Part shown: positions 19,896 through 27,723 of the stretch, in pieces
How positions within the stretch are numbered: position 1 is the first letter of the stretch
How the letters are laid out: each line of letters starts with the position of its first letter
Source of the DNA: Acidobacteriota bacterium
GTDB taxonomy: Bacteria > Acidobacteriota > Vicinamibacteria > Vicinamibacterales > UBA2999
DNA length: 33,810 bases
NCBI GenBank assembly: GCA_022842985.1
Contig: JALHON010000017.1
Location: 1-33,810 of the forward strand
Direction: 5' to 3'
Position numbers and translations under genes: made by a program
The notes under the pieces: generated by a model
Databases searched by the model: none
What the model was told of the DNA's origin: nothing
What the model saw: only the letters and a program-made list of their open reading frames with translations

Positions 19896-21289
19896 CGCGC
19901 GATCTTGCGAGCGCGTCGGAGATCGCGCGGTCGGTGGCGTCGCGCGGGCGCTGCGCCGTCGAAGTGACCGAAGACGCGCTCGCGCGCGTGGCGGCGCGCA
20001 ACGGCGAGCTGAACGCGGTGGTCACGCTCAACCCGCGCGCGCTCGACGAGGCCCGGGCCATCGACGCGCGGCTCGCCGGCGGCGACACGGTGGGGCCGCT
20101 GGCCGGTGTGCCCGTGGGCATCAAGGACATCACGCCGGTGGCGGGCCTGCGCACGACCTACGGCTCGCCCATCTACGCGGACCACGTGCCCGAGGCCGAC
20201 GCGGTCGTGGTCGAGCGGCTGCGCCGCGCCGGCGCGGTCATCATCGGCAAGACCAACACGCCCGAGTTCGCCGCGGGCGCCAACACCTGGAACACGGTGT
20301 TCGGCGCCACGCGCAATCCGTGGAATCCGGCGCTGACCTCCGGCGGCTCGACCGGCGGCGGCGCGGCGGCACTCGCCACCGGCATGATCGCACTCGCCGA
20401 CGGCACCGACCTCGGCGGCTCGCTGCGCATTCCGGCGGCGTTCTGCGGCATCGTCGGCCTGCGGCCATCGCCAGGCCTCGTGCCGCAGCATCCGGTGGAC
20501 TGGGTGTGGGACACGATCTCGGTGGCCGGTCCGATGGGGCGCACGGTGGAAGACGTGGCGCGGATGCTCCAGGTCATCGCCGGCGCCTCGCCCGGCGCGC
20601 CCCTCGGCCAGAGCCTGCGCGGACGCGACTTCGTGGCCGCCGCCACACGCGCGCTCGGTCCCGGCGTGCGTGTGGGCTACTGCGCGGACGTGGCGCGCAT
20701 CGGTGTGGACGCGTCGATCGAGGCTACCTGCCGCGCCGCCGCGTTCGCACTTGCGGATGGCGGCACCGACGTCCGCGAGATCGCCTGCGACCTGAGCGGC
20801 TGGCGCGACACCTTCCTCACGCTGCGCGCCGAGTGGTTCCTCGCCGGCATGGCCGGACGTATGGACCGCATGGAGGACTTCGGCGTCAACGTCCGCGCCA
20901 ACGTGGAGGCCGGACTCGCGCTCGATTCGCGCGCCCTCGGCGCTGCGCATCACGCCCGCGGTCAGCTCTGGCAGACCATGCGCGAGCTCTTCTCGCGCGT
21001 GGATTACCTGGTGACGCCGACGACGGCCGTGCCGCCCTTCCCGGTCGAGCAGAACTACCCCACCGAAGTGGCCGGCCGGCCGATGCGCACCTACGTGGAC
21101 TGGTTCGCGCCCACGTTCCTGCTGAGTCTCACCGGCCTGCCGATCGCGTCGGTGCCGTGCGGCCTCGACGCGCGCGGCCTCCCCGTGGGCCTGCAGATCG
21201 TCGGACGTCCGCAGGACGAAGAGGCCGTGCTCGCGCTGGCGGCGGCCGTCGAGCGCCAGTCGTCGCGCTACTTCGCGCGGCCCTTGTAG
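19892..21289 (+). CDS. Amidase (amidase signature family), cytoplasmic
   Basis: The 465-residue enzyme has the Ser-cisSer-Lys triad of the amidase signature family: Lys78 in GVPVGIKD, cis-Ser153 in SGGSTGGGAA and the nucleophile Ser177 in TDLGGSLRIPAAFCG. The 24-residue spacing of the two Ser is as expected. Such enzymes hydrolyse amides; the closest relatives act on varied small amides, and substrate cannot be read here. No signal peptide is seen, unlike the second amidase at 28506-30098. The start is GTG at 19892, overlapping the barrel-protein stop by 4 nt. Its end overlaps the end of the convergent SMP-30-like gene by 22 nt. Confidence 0.93.
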   Translation: MTRDLASASEIARSVASRGRCAVEVTEDALARVAARNGELNAVVTLNPRALDEARAIDARLAGGDTVGPLAGVPVGIKDITPVAGLRTTYGSPIYADHVPEADAVVVERLRRAGAVIIGKTNTPEFAAGANTWNTVFGATRNPWNPALTSGGSTGGGAAALATGMIALADGTDLGGSLRIPAAFCGIVGLRPSPGLVPQHPVDWVWDTISVAGPMGRTVEDVARMLQVIAGASPGAPLGQSLRGRDFVAAATRALGPGVRVGYCADVARIGVDASIEATCRAAAFALADGGTDVREIACDLSGWRDTFLTLRAEWFLAGMAGRMDRMEDFGVNVRANVEAGLALDSRALGAAHHARGQLWQTMRELFSRVDYLVTPTTAVPPFPVEQNYPTEVAGRPMRTYVDWFAPTFLLSLTGLPIASVPCGLDARGLPVGLQIVGRPQDEEAVLALAAAVERQSSRYFARPL

Positions 21290-22272
21290 CCTTCGGTCAG
21301 CACGCGCACCTTGAAGGCGGCGCCGCGGCCCACGATGTAGAGCGTCTTCTTGTCGGCGCCGGCAAACGCGATGTTCTGCGGCGCCAGCGACACCGGAATC
21401 GCGCCGAGCGTCTCGCCCTTCGCGCTGAACACTTCGATGCCGGCCGCGGTGGCGGCGTAGACGCGGTTCTGCGCGTCGATGGCAAGCCCGTCGGCGCCGC
21501 TGTTGAAGGCGCCGGCCGGCGTCGTCGTGACCTTGCCGTACTTCGCGAAGTTGCGGCGCGGGCCGAGCGTGCCGTCGGCCTTCACGTCATAGGCGAGCAG
21601 ATACTCGCCGGCGGTGTTGTTCACGTAGAGCGTCTTCTCGTCGGCGCTCAGCATGATGCCGTTCGGGCGTTCGATGCCCTCGGCGACGCGCGACACCTTG
21701 CCGGCCGGCGACACGTAGTACACCGCGGGCGTGAGGGCCGGCACCGGCGGCGGCTGGCCGGGCGTGGCGTTCGGACCGGGCTCCGAGAAGTAGATGCCGC
21801 CGTTCTTCGCCACCACGAGATCGTTCGGGCGGCCGTAGGGCTTGCCCTCGAAGTTGTCGGTAATCGTCGTGACGGCGTCCTTCGGATGGATGACGCCGAT
21901 GCGCGCCTGGCCGGGGGTGGTCTGCACCGAGATGAGGCGGCCTTTCGCATCGAAGCCGAGGCCGTTCGAGCCGTTCGTGTTCTCGAGGAACACCGACGTC
22001 GCGTTCGTGTCCTTGTCGATGCGCGTGATGCGGTTGGCCTGGGTTTCCGTGAAGATGAGGCTGCCATCGGGCAGCCCCACGGGACCTTCGGTGCCGGTGA
22101 ATCCCGCCTTGATGAACTCCACCTTCGTGCCCGCCGCCACGACGCCCGGAATCGCCGTGGCCACGGTGTCGGTGGGCGCGGGCGGCGCGGCAGGCTGCGC
22201 CGCCGTCGGCGCGAACCCCAGGACGGTCAGCGCGAGTGTGAAGAAGCACGCGGTCATCGGTCGTCGTGTCAT
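21268..22272 (-). CDS. SMP-30/gluconolactonase-like secreted beta-propeller
   Basis: The 334-residue product has a signal peptide (about residues 1-26, MTACFFTLALTVLGF then PTAAQ). A six-bladed SMP-30-type propeller follows: FTGTEGPVGLPDGSLIFTE, NGLGFDAKGRLISVQ, RPNDLVVAKNGGIYFSEPG, RPNGIMLSADEKTLYVNNT and DGLAIDAQNRVYAAT. The Glu, Asn and Asp typical of the metal site in lactonases are present in these blades. A lactone is the likely substrate class but is unproven. The start ATG 22272 has GGGAG 8 nt upstream; a longer reading to 22344 is rejected because it hides the signal peptide. It converges on the amidase with a 22-nt overlap. Confidence 0.9.
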   Translation of the reverse strand: MTRRPMTACFFTLALTVLGFAPTAAQPAAPPAPTDTVATAIPGVVAAGTKVEFIKAGFTGTEGPVGLPDGSLIFTETQANRITRIDKDTNATSVFLENTNGSNGLGFDAKGRLISVQTTPGQARIGVIHPKDAVTTITDNFEGKPYGRPNDLVVAKNGGIYFSEPGPNATPGQPPPVPALTPAVYYVSPAGKVSRVAEGIERPNGIMLSADEKTLYVNNTAGEYLLAYDVKADGTLGPRRNFAKYGKVTTTPAGAFNSGADGLAIDAQNRVYAATAAGIEVFSAKGETLGAIPVSLAPQNIAFAGADKKTLYIVGRGAAFKVRVLTEGYKGRAK

Positions 22273-22380
22273 GTGGCGATCTCCCGTCGCGGCCAGAAGG
22301 CGGCCGTGTCTCAGCGGGGTGGCGTCATGATGACTCTGGTCCACGTCCAGACGCCCCCTCCCGCTGCATTATGGCGCTAC

Positions 22381-22479
22381 TGGGGACTGTCCCCATTCAA
22401 GGCGGGGGCAGACTACTGGCAGTTCTTGCCCGTGCCAGCCAACGACGTCTGGCGCACAGAGGAATGGGGTCTGACCCCA
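22381..22479. repeat. Inverted pair of REP-like elements (REPIN-like)
   Basis: Two copies of TGGGG-N5-CCCCATTC-N10-CAGAC face each other: 22381-22413 on the + strand and 22479-22447 on the - strand, separated by 33 nt. Each begins with a small hairpin (stem TGGGG/CCCCA; loops ACTGT and TCAGA). A third, single copy lies at 31393-31425. This is the architecture of REPINs moved by RAYT transposases, though no such gene is in the window. Confidence 0.75.
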
Positions 22480-22505
22480 GGCGGGCGCCAGGCGGGCGGG
22501 CAAAG

Positions 22506-22540
22506 AAAAACCGCCGGCCGGGCGCGAGCCCGACCGGCGG
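22506..22540 (-). terminator. Rho-independent terminator of the KAEEAR-repeat gene
   Basis: Read on the minus strand, a GC-rich hairpin (arms CCGCCGGTCGGGC and GCCCGGCCGGCGG, 4-nt loop, 22540-22511) is followed by TTTTT and then CTTT. It lies 30 nt after the stop codon of the gene at 22571-23800 and is the clearest terminator in the window. Confidence 0.9.
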
Positions 22541-22570
22541 CGGTGTGTCGTGCGCGGGTGACCGCGGAGC

Positions 22571-23800
22571 TTACCGGAACAGGTAGCGGAGACCGCCCCA
22601 GAACTGGTAGTTGCTGTCGATGTCGCTCGCCCGGCGGAGCAGCACGCGGCCTTCGGTCACGAAGAACAGCGTGCGCTGGTCGTCGCCCTTCCACAGCGGC
22701 AGGCCGAAGTGCACGAGCGCGGTGGGGGTGATGAAGTCGCTGTGGGTGATGTCCCACAGGCCGAGGCCCGTGCCCACGTAGGCGCGGTTGCTGAAGCGCT
22801 TGTTGATTTCAGCATCCACGAAGAGGCTCGACCGATCCGCCTCGTCGGTATTGAACGCGTAGCCGACGGCCGGCGCGAACACCCAGTTGTTCTTGAGCGC
22901 CTTCTCGATGCCGACCTTGCCGCCGAACAGCGGATCGCAGAAGCCGGGCAGGAACGCCGTGCCGAGTCCGGCCGGGTCGTTCTCGTCGTACTGCCGGCGC
23001 TGCTTGCCGCCGAAGGCCGCCACGAACGGACGGATGGAGAGCTCACGCTCTTCGGCGAGCCGGGCTTCTTCGGCCTTGCGGGCTTCTTCGGCCTTGCGCG
23101 CTTCCTCGGCCTTGCGGGCTTCCTCGGCGCGGCGGGCCTCTTCGGCCTTGCGGGCTTCTTCGGCCTTGCGGGCTTCCTCGGCCTTACGGGCCTCTTCGGC
23201 GCGGCGGGCTTCCTCGGCCTTGCGGGCCGCGGCGGCGCGCTCTTCTTCGGCACGGCGGGCGGCGGCCGCTTCGGCATCGCGGCGGGCCTGTTCGCGGCTC
23301 GGCTCACGCGAGACGAGCGAGAGGTTGCCGCAGTCCTGCGGGATGACGAACGTGTAGGTTTCCTTCAGGTCGTCGATGACGAACTCGAAACCGGCAAACG
23401 GCTTGGCGCCTTCCCAGCGCACGAGGCGCAGGATGTCGGCGCGGGTGCCGCCGCGGCGCAGCGCCATCCACTGGAGGTTGCTGCCCGGCGCCATCGTCAC
23501 CTCGCGCACGGCGCCATCGGCGATGGCCTTCTTCACCTCGGCTTCGAGGTGGGACAGCTCGGCGATCTTGAGGACGGTCGTGATGTCGCGCTGCGTACGC
23601 GGCCGCGCGAACGTCTTCTGCAGGTTCTGGATGTTGCGCACGGCCGGCGTGAAGCGCGACGCGCCGCCGAGCCTGCGGGCGACGTGCACCTTGTCGGAGG
23701 ACGCCTGGGCAAATGTCTCCGCGGGCAGACCGAAGGTCACGAACCCCAGGAGGGCGGCGAGACAAACGGCGTGCACGCGAGCATGGACATGAATCTTCAT
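22571..23800 (-). CDS. Secreted coiled-coil protein with KAEEAR repeats and a C-terminal barrel
   Basis: The 409-residue product has a signal peptide (residues about 1-32). A domain of about 130 residues follows (residues 35-165), then a highly charged helix at about 190-252 made of about ten tandem KAEEAR/RAEEAR hexapeptides. The C-terminal part (253-409) has amphipathic strands such as WVFAPAVGYAFNTD and TALVHFGLPLW and ends in LFR, as outer-membrane barrels often do. The helix would form a long rod, as in TolA, so the protein could span the periplasm. I do not recognise a named family. ATG 23800 has GAGGTG just upstream; the longer reading to 23995 lacks a signal peptide start. Confidence 0.8.
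   Translation of the reverse strand: MKIHVHARVHAVCLAALLGFVTFGLPAETFAQASSDKVHVARRLGGASRFTPAVRNIQNLQKTFARPRTQRDITTVLKIAELSHLEAEVKKAIADGAVREVTMAPGSNLQWMALRRGGTRADILRLVRWEGAKPFAGFEFVIDDLKETYTFVIPQDCGNLSLVSREPSREQARRDAEAAAARRAEEERAAAARKAEEARRAEEARKAEEARKAEEARKAEEARRAEEARKAEEARKAEEARKAEEARLAEERELSIRPFVAAFGGKQRRQYDENDPAGLGTAFLPGFCDPLFGGKVGIEKALKNNWVFAPAVGYAFNTDEADRSSLFVDAEINKRFSNRAYVGTGLGLWDITHSDFITPTALVHFGLPLWKGDDQRTLFFVTEGRVLLRRASDIDSNYQFWGGLRYLFR
23045..23230 (-). repeat. 18-bp coding repeat (KAEEAR), about ten units
   Basis: About ten near-identical 18-bp units encode the hexapeptide KAEEAR or RAEEAR inside the gene at 22571-23800. Near-identity at DNA level implies recent expansion or homogenisation by slippage or unequal crossover. 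Length is likely to vary between strains. Confidence 0.85.
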
Positions 23801-23858
23801 GACACCTCGCTGTCGAATACGGGTTGGCAGCCATGCTGGGGACACGGCCGCTGTCTCC

Positions 23859-23864
23859 ATTATA
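23859..23864 (-). promoter_or_regulatory. Probable -10 element TATAAT of the KAEEAR-repeat gene
   Basis: A perfect TATAAT lies on the minus strand about 59 nt before the ATG at 23800, in otherwise GC-rich DNA. It is framed by TGTCT and AGACA, an inverted repeat with a 7-nt centre (23868-23852), which could be a regulator site. No convincing -35 hexamer is visible. Confidence 0.45.
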
Positions 23865-23982
23865 GACACAAGGCGTGTGGCGAAGTCACTCCGGCCACCG
23901 GGGTCCCCCTCTCCAACGCCACGGCCGGGGCCATCCCAGCCAGGCAATCCGCTACACTTCCCCATCCTCGGAGGTTCCGCCG

Positions 23983-25191
23983 ATGCGTGCGACAACAGCG
24001 CTCTCTGCTCTGGTGATGGTTTTCGGGCTCACGATGAGCCCACACGCGCAGGCGCCGGCGCCCGCGGCGGCGCCCGATCCGGTGCGCACGCTCGTCTCGC
24101 GCCTCGAGCTCGAGCGCTACAAGGCCACCATCAAGGGCCTCACGCAGTTCGGCGATCGCCGGCAGGGCACCGAACGCAACCGCAAAGCGGTCGACTGGAT
24201 CGAGGCACAGCTCAAGAGCTACGGCTGCCCCACCGAGCGCCTCAAGTACGACTTCAACCCCCCGCCCCCGGCGCCGCCGGCGGCCAACGCCGGGCCGCGT
24301 CCCGCGCCCAACCCGAACGCCCGCGCGGTGGGCGGCGGACGTCCGCGCGGCAACCGCGCCCGCACCGGCGTGAACAACGATCCCATGCGTCAGCCCGATG
24401 AGCGGCTGCGCGCGCTCAACAGCGAGCCGGCGAAGAACGGCCCGCGCGAACTCGTCTACTGCACCAAGGTGGGCACGTCGCGTCCCGACGAGATGTACAT
24501 CATCGGCGCGCACATGGACGGCCACGGCTGGGGCGAAGCGGCGAACGACGACGGCTCGGGCACGGCACTCGTGATGGAACTCGCGCGCATCTTCTCGATG
24601 CCGGATGTCACGACCGAGCGAACGATCCGCTTCGCGCTCTGGAACAACGAGGAAACCGGCCTGAACGGGGCCGCGGCCTACGTGGCCCAGCGCAAGGAAC
24701 TCCAGGGCAAGGAAGATCCGCCGGGCTCGGGGAAGTACCCCGAGCCGCGCTGGCTCGGCATGATCCAGCACGACATGATGCTCTTCGATCACGGCGCGCC
24801 GCGCGCCGATGGCACGGTGAGTCCCGAGCAGCGTCCCGAAGCCGACGTGAACATCGAGTTCCAGAGCGCCTCGCGAATGGCGGCCGACTCGCAGAAGCTC
24901 GCCTGGTTCCTGCACGCCGCCAACGCCGAGTACGCGACGGACTACCCCGCCCAGGTCGGGCCGCACATGACGAACACCGACTCGACGCCGTTCATGAACG
25001 ATGTCGCGTCGGTGAGCCTGCGGGAGAACGAACGTGGCGTCCACATCGGTAGTGGCTGGGATCCGCACTGGCACCAGCCCACCGACGTCTACGCCACGTT
25101 CTCCGACAAGGACTTCATGCTCGGCCTGAACGCCGCGCAGACGACGCTGTCGGGCGTCGCGCAGCTGACCGGCGCGAAGATGCGCAAGTAG
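23983..25191 (+). CDS. Secreted M28 family zinc metallopeptidase
   Basis: The 402-residue product has a signal peptide (about residues 1-23, ending SPHAQ) and a Pro/Ala/Asn-rich insert near residues 85-120. The two-zinc M28 core shows His177 and Asp179 in GAHMDG, the bridging Asp189 in NDDGSG, and catalytic Glu223/Glu224 in NNEETG. An Asp follows in MIQHDMML, and the last His is in HWHQPTD. M28 enzymes are aminopeptidases or carboxypeptidases of the periplasm or outside. ATG 23983 was chosen because GGAGG lies 8 nt upstream and the signal peptide starts there. It converges on the propeller gene, with 8 nt between the stops. Confidence 0.92.
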   Translation: MRATTALSALVMVFGLTMSPHAQAPAPAAAPDPVRTLVSRLELERYKATIKGLTQFGDRRQGTERNRKAVDWIEAQLKSYGCPTERLKYDFNPPPPAPPAANAGPRPAPNPNARAVGGGRPRGNRARTGVNNDPMRQPDERLRALNSEPAKNGPRELVYCTKVGTSRPDEMYIIGAHMDGHGWGEAANDDGSGTALVMELARIFSMPDVTTERTIRFALWNNEETGLNGAAAYVAQRKELQGKEDPPGSGKYPEPRWLGMIQHDMMLFDHGAPRADGTVSPEQRPEADVNIEFQSASRMAADSQKLAWFLHAANAEYATDYPAQVGPHMTNTDSTPFMNDVASVSLRENERGVHIGSGWDPHWHQPTDVYATFSDKDFMLGLNAAQTTLSGVAQLTGAKMRK

Positions 25192-25199
25192 CGCGACCG

Positions 25200-26134
25200 C
25201 TACCGCTCGCGCCGCCCGCCGACGCGCCGGGCTTCCACGATGACGCCAGCGCTCGTGCACGTCCAGTAGATGTTGCCGTTGCGGGCGACGGCGACGTCGG
25301 TGGGGTCGGGATCGCCTTCGTTGATCGAGCGGACGGCACCGGTGCGCAGGTTCATCGCGCGCACGCGGTTCTTCCCGCCCTGCGACCCGGCAACACCCGG
25401 CGTGGGCACTTCGGTGAAGACCAGCATCTCGCCCTTGTGATCGAGCGCGATGCCGGTGGGCGACGCGAGCCCGGTCAGCAGGGGGCCACGACGCCGGTGT
25501 CGATCGAGCGCTTCAGGATGACGCCGGCCGACTTGCAGGTCCAGTACAGGTCACCACGGCGGGACACGACGACGTCCACCGGCTCGGGTTCGCCGGCATT
25601 GATCACGAACTTGCCGAAGCCGTGGATCACGGAGACGTTGTTGCGGCCGCCATCAGTGCCCGGCACGCCTGGCGTCGGCACCTGCGTGAAGACCACCGTG
25701 TTGCGGCGGAAGATCGTGATGCCCGACGGCCGGTCGAGGTTCGACGCGAAGAGCGACACGCCCCCTTCTTCCATGAGTCGCAGGATCACGCCGGCGGATT
25801 TGCAGGTCCAGTAGACGTCGCCGTCAGACCCGATCGCGAGATTGGTGGGCTCGGGCTCGCCGGTCGTGATGTTCTCGATCTCGCCGCTCTCGAGGTCGAG
25901 ACGCGACACGCGGTTCTGTCCGCCCGCCACGCCCGGCGTCGGCAGTTCGGTGAAGTACAGCTCGTCGCTGCCGCGAATGGCGAGGCCCGTCGGTTTCTGC
26001 AGTCCGTCGGCGACCACTGACAGCGTGTAGCGGGGCGCCGGCGCCGGCGGCGCCACTCTCGAGGCCTGCTGAGCGGCAGCAGGCGACACGAATCCCAGGA
26101 ACGCCACGATAGTGGCGCTGATGACAGTCTTCAT
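25200..26134 (-). pseudogene. Secreted three-repeat propeller-like protein with a frameshift
   Basis: The frame from ATG 26134 has a signal peptide (residues 1-22, VSPAAAQ) and stops early at 25475 after 219 codons. The remaining part continues in another frame to 25200. Adding one G to the run of five at 25481-25485 (plus strand) restores one 311-residue protein. The restored protein has three repeats of about 90 residues, each with FTxxPTPGVxG, then GxPxP, then YWTCKSAGVI or YWTCTSAGVI. The repeats resemble NHL or SMP-30 blades, two per repeat, with one Cys each. I do not recognise a named family. The shift could be a real mutation or an assembly error in a homopolymer. GAGGAGG lies 7 nt before the start. 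Confidence 0.8.
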
Positions 26135-26180
26135 GAGTTGTCCTCCTCAACGGCCGGCCTGAAGCGGCGGGCCGTGAGTA

Positions 26181-26208
26181 GGAACAACGCGCGCCCGCGG
26201 AAAGTTCC
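26181..26208. promoter_or_regulatory. GGAAC-N18-GTTCC inverted motif, candidate ECF-type promoter pair
   Basis: GGAAC at 26181-26185 faces its complement GTTCC at 26204-26208. Read on the minus strand, GGAACTTT resembles the -35 of ECF sigma factor promoters, about 70 nt before the propeller gene start at 26134. The matching -10 cannot be fixed with confidence. The adjacent divergent gene encodes an ECF sigma factor. Confidence 0.35.
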
Positions 26209-26211
26209 CGG

Positions 26212-26217
26212 TATGAT
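26212..26217 (+). promoter_or_regulatory. Possible -10 element (TATGAT) giving a leaderless sigma-factor mRNA
   Basis: TATGAT ends 6 nt before the GTG start at 26224, so transcription from it would begin at about the start codon. No Shine-Dalgarno or -35 sequence is visible. Confidence 0.35.
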
Positions 26218-26223
26218 GCGGCC

Positions 26224-26793
26224 GTGACCGACGAGCGGCGCGCCAGGTTCGACGCGGAAGCCGTCGTGCATCTGCGGGCGGTGTACAACGCCGCCTATCG
26301 CCTCACGCGCGACCCCGATCGCGCCAGGGACCTCACGCAGGACACGATGCTGCGTGCCTTTCGCGCCTTCGACACCTTCACCCCGGGAACCAATGCCCGA
26401 GCGTGGCTGTTGAAGATTGCCTACAGCGTCTTCATCAATCAGTACCATCACGAACGGCGCACGCCGGCCACGCAGTCGATCGAGGCGCTCGAAATGCAGC
26501 ACGGATTCGAACCCGCGTCGCCGGCCGCGCCGATGCCCGATCCCTGGCAGCCGGACGGCTGGAGTGAGCCCGTCGTGCGCGAAGCACTCGAGGCCCTGCC
26601 AGAGGAGTTCCGTGCCACGGTGCTGCTCGTGGATGTCGAAGAGTTGAGCTACGAAGAAGCGGCGGCGGTGCTCGATTGCGCGGTCGGCACGGTGCGGTCA
26701 CGCCTGTTCCGGGCGCGGCGACTGTTGGCGGCCGCCTTACGAAGCTACGCCATCGCCCATGGCCGCGCGGCGGCGAAGACGGAGGCGCGATGA
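26224..26793 (+). CDS. ECF-type RNA polymerase sigma factor
   Basis: The 189-residue protein has sigma region 2 (about 14-80: YNAAYRLTRDPDRARDLTQD, TMLRAFRAF, NARAWLLKIAYSVFINQYH) and region 4 (about 118-172: EALPEEFRATVLLVDVEEL, SYEEAAAVLDCAVGTVRSRL, FRARRLL). This is the two-domain layout of extracytoplasmic function sigma factors. The start is GTG at 26224. Its stop overlaps the ATG of the zinc anti-sigma gene, the usual pairing for a factor held inactive until a signal arrives. Possible targets include the divergent propeller gene and the downstream lipoprotein, but this is inference. Confidence 0.94.
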   Translation: MTDERRARFDAEAVVHLRAVYNAAYRLTRDPDRARDLTQDTMLRAFRAFDTFTPGTNARAWLLKIAYSVFINQYHHERRTPATQSIEALEMQHGFEPASPAAPMPDPWQPDGWSEPVVREALEALPEEFRATVLLVDVEELSYEEAAAVLDCAVGTVRSRLFRARRLLAAALRSYAIAHGRAAAKTEAR

Positions 26794-27593
26794 TTACCGC
26801 TCATCCGGGCGATCGTCTCGTCGACTTCGTCGATGGCCGGCTCGACGCGGCGAGTGCGGACGCCGTGCGCGCGCACCTCGCGGCCTGCGCCGACTGCCGG
26901 GCCGTAGAGACCGAGCTGCGGGCCGCCGTCGAGGCCACTGCGACGCTTCGCGATGAGGCGATCGAGATGCCCGCCGACCTGCTCGCGTCGGTCTCGCGCG
27001 CGCTCGACGCCGAGACCGTCCGCGCGGCCGTGCCGGCGCCGGTGGCGCGCATCCATCCGCTGCTCCGCGCGGTGGTGTCTGGTGCGGCCGTGGCCGCGCT
27101 CGTGCTGTTGTATCTGCAGGTGGGCACGCCACGACCGGCATCCGATCTGCCAACGCTTGTGGCGCGCGATCTCGCGGCCGTGGGCTCGCGTTCCCTGCCC
27201 TTCGCCGTGCAGGCCGGCGATGCCGCCACGCTCGAGCGGTACTTCGCGGAATCCACCGGCCCTCGCGTGCGCGTCATCGATCTCGCGATGATGCAGATCA
27301 CGCTCGAAGGCGCCACGCGCCAGACGCTGGCGGGCCGCCCGAGCGCCCTCTACAGCTACCAGACGCCGTCCGGCGCACGGCTGGTCTGTCAGATGTACGA
27401 AGGACGGCTGACCGATCTGCCGCCGCCCGAGAGCGTCCGCGACGAGAACGGCTTCCACTTCCAGATCTACACGCGTGGCGGCGTCACCGTGGTGTTCTGG
27501 CAGGAGGGCGACCTCGTGTGCGTGCTCGCGTCGGAACTGCCGGCCGCCGAGGTGGTGGCACTGGCGGTGGCTAAAGCCATGGCGCCCGCGTAG
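26790..27593 (+). CDS. Membrane anti-sigma factor with zinc-binding domain
   Basis: The 267-residue protein starts with a zinc anti-sigma (ZAS, zf-HC2-like) domain: His5, then HLAACADC, the HxxxCxxC core at about residues 28-35. It has one membrane helix at about 90-110 (AVVSGAAVAALVLLYLQV) and a periplasmic domain of about 150 residues with LVCQMYEGRLTDLPPPE and TVVFWQEGDLVCVLASELP. The cytoplasmic ZAS part would bind the sigma factor made by the preceding gene. The two genes overlap by 4 nt, and GGAGG lies 4 nt before ATG 26790. The sensing signal is unknown; two Cys in the periplasmic domain could be redox active. Confidence 0.88.
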   Translation: MITAHPGDRLVDFVDGRLDAASADAVRAHLAACADCRAVETELRAAVEATATLRDEAIEMPADLLASVSRALDAETVRAAVPAPVARIHPLLRAVVSGAAVAALVLLYLQVGTPRPASDLPTLVARDLAAVGSRSLPFAVQAGDAATLERYFAESTGPRVRVIDLAMMQITLEGATRQTLAGRPSALYSYQTPSGARLVCQMYEGRLTDLPPPESVRDENGFHFQIYTRGGVTVVFWQEGDLVCVLASELPAAEVVALAVAKAMAPA

Positions 27594-27638
27594 GGCCGGG
27601 GGGATGTGTCCACTCCCCCGGAAGCCTGCGCGCCATTC

Positions 27639-27674
27639 GTCCCGCCGTCAGTCCCGCCGTCAGTCCCGCCGTTC
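27639..27674. repeat. Three 12-bp direct repeats (GTCCCGCCGTCA)
   Basis: Two exact copies and one copy with a changed end stand in tandem in the 130-nt gap between the anti-sigma gene and the metallopeptidase gene. No function is evident. Confidence 0.7.
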
Positions 27675-27723
27675 GGTCAGGCAGCGCCTCGCCGCTGGCA
27701 TCGCCATTGCTGACGCCGACGCC

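Noticed and set aside
20320-22731. An 803-codon open frame on the plus strand across the amidase and SMP-30-like genes
   Set aside because: It is Arg-rich, matches no family, and crosses two firmly identified genes and the REP-like pair.
23045-23230. A CRISPR-like or non-coding tandem repeat
   Set aside because: The 18-bp units are adjacent without spacers and stay in frame within a gene, coding KAEEAR.
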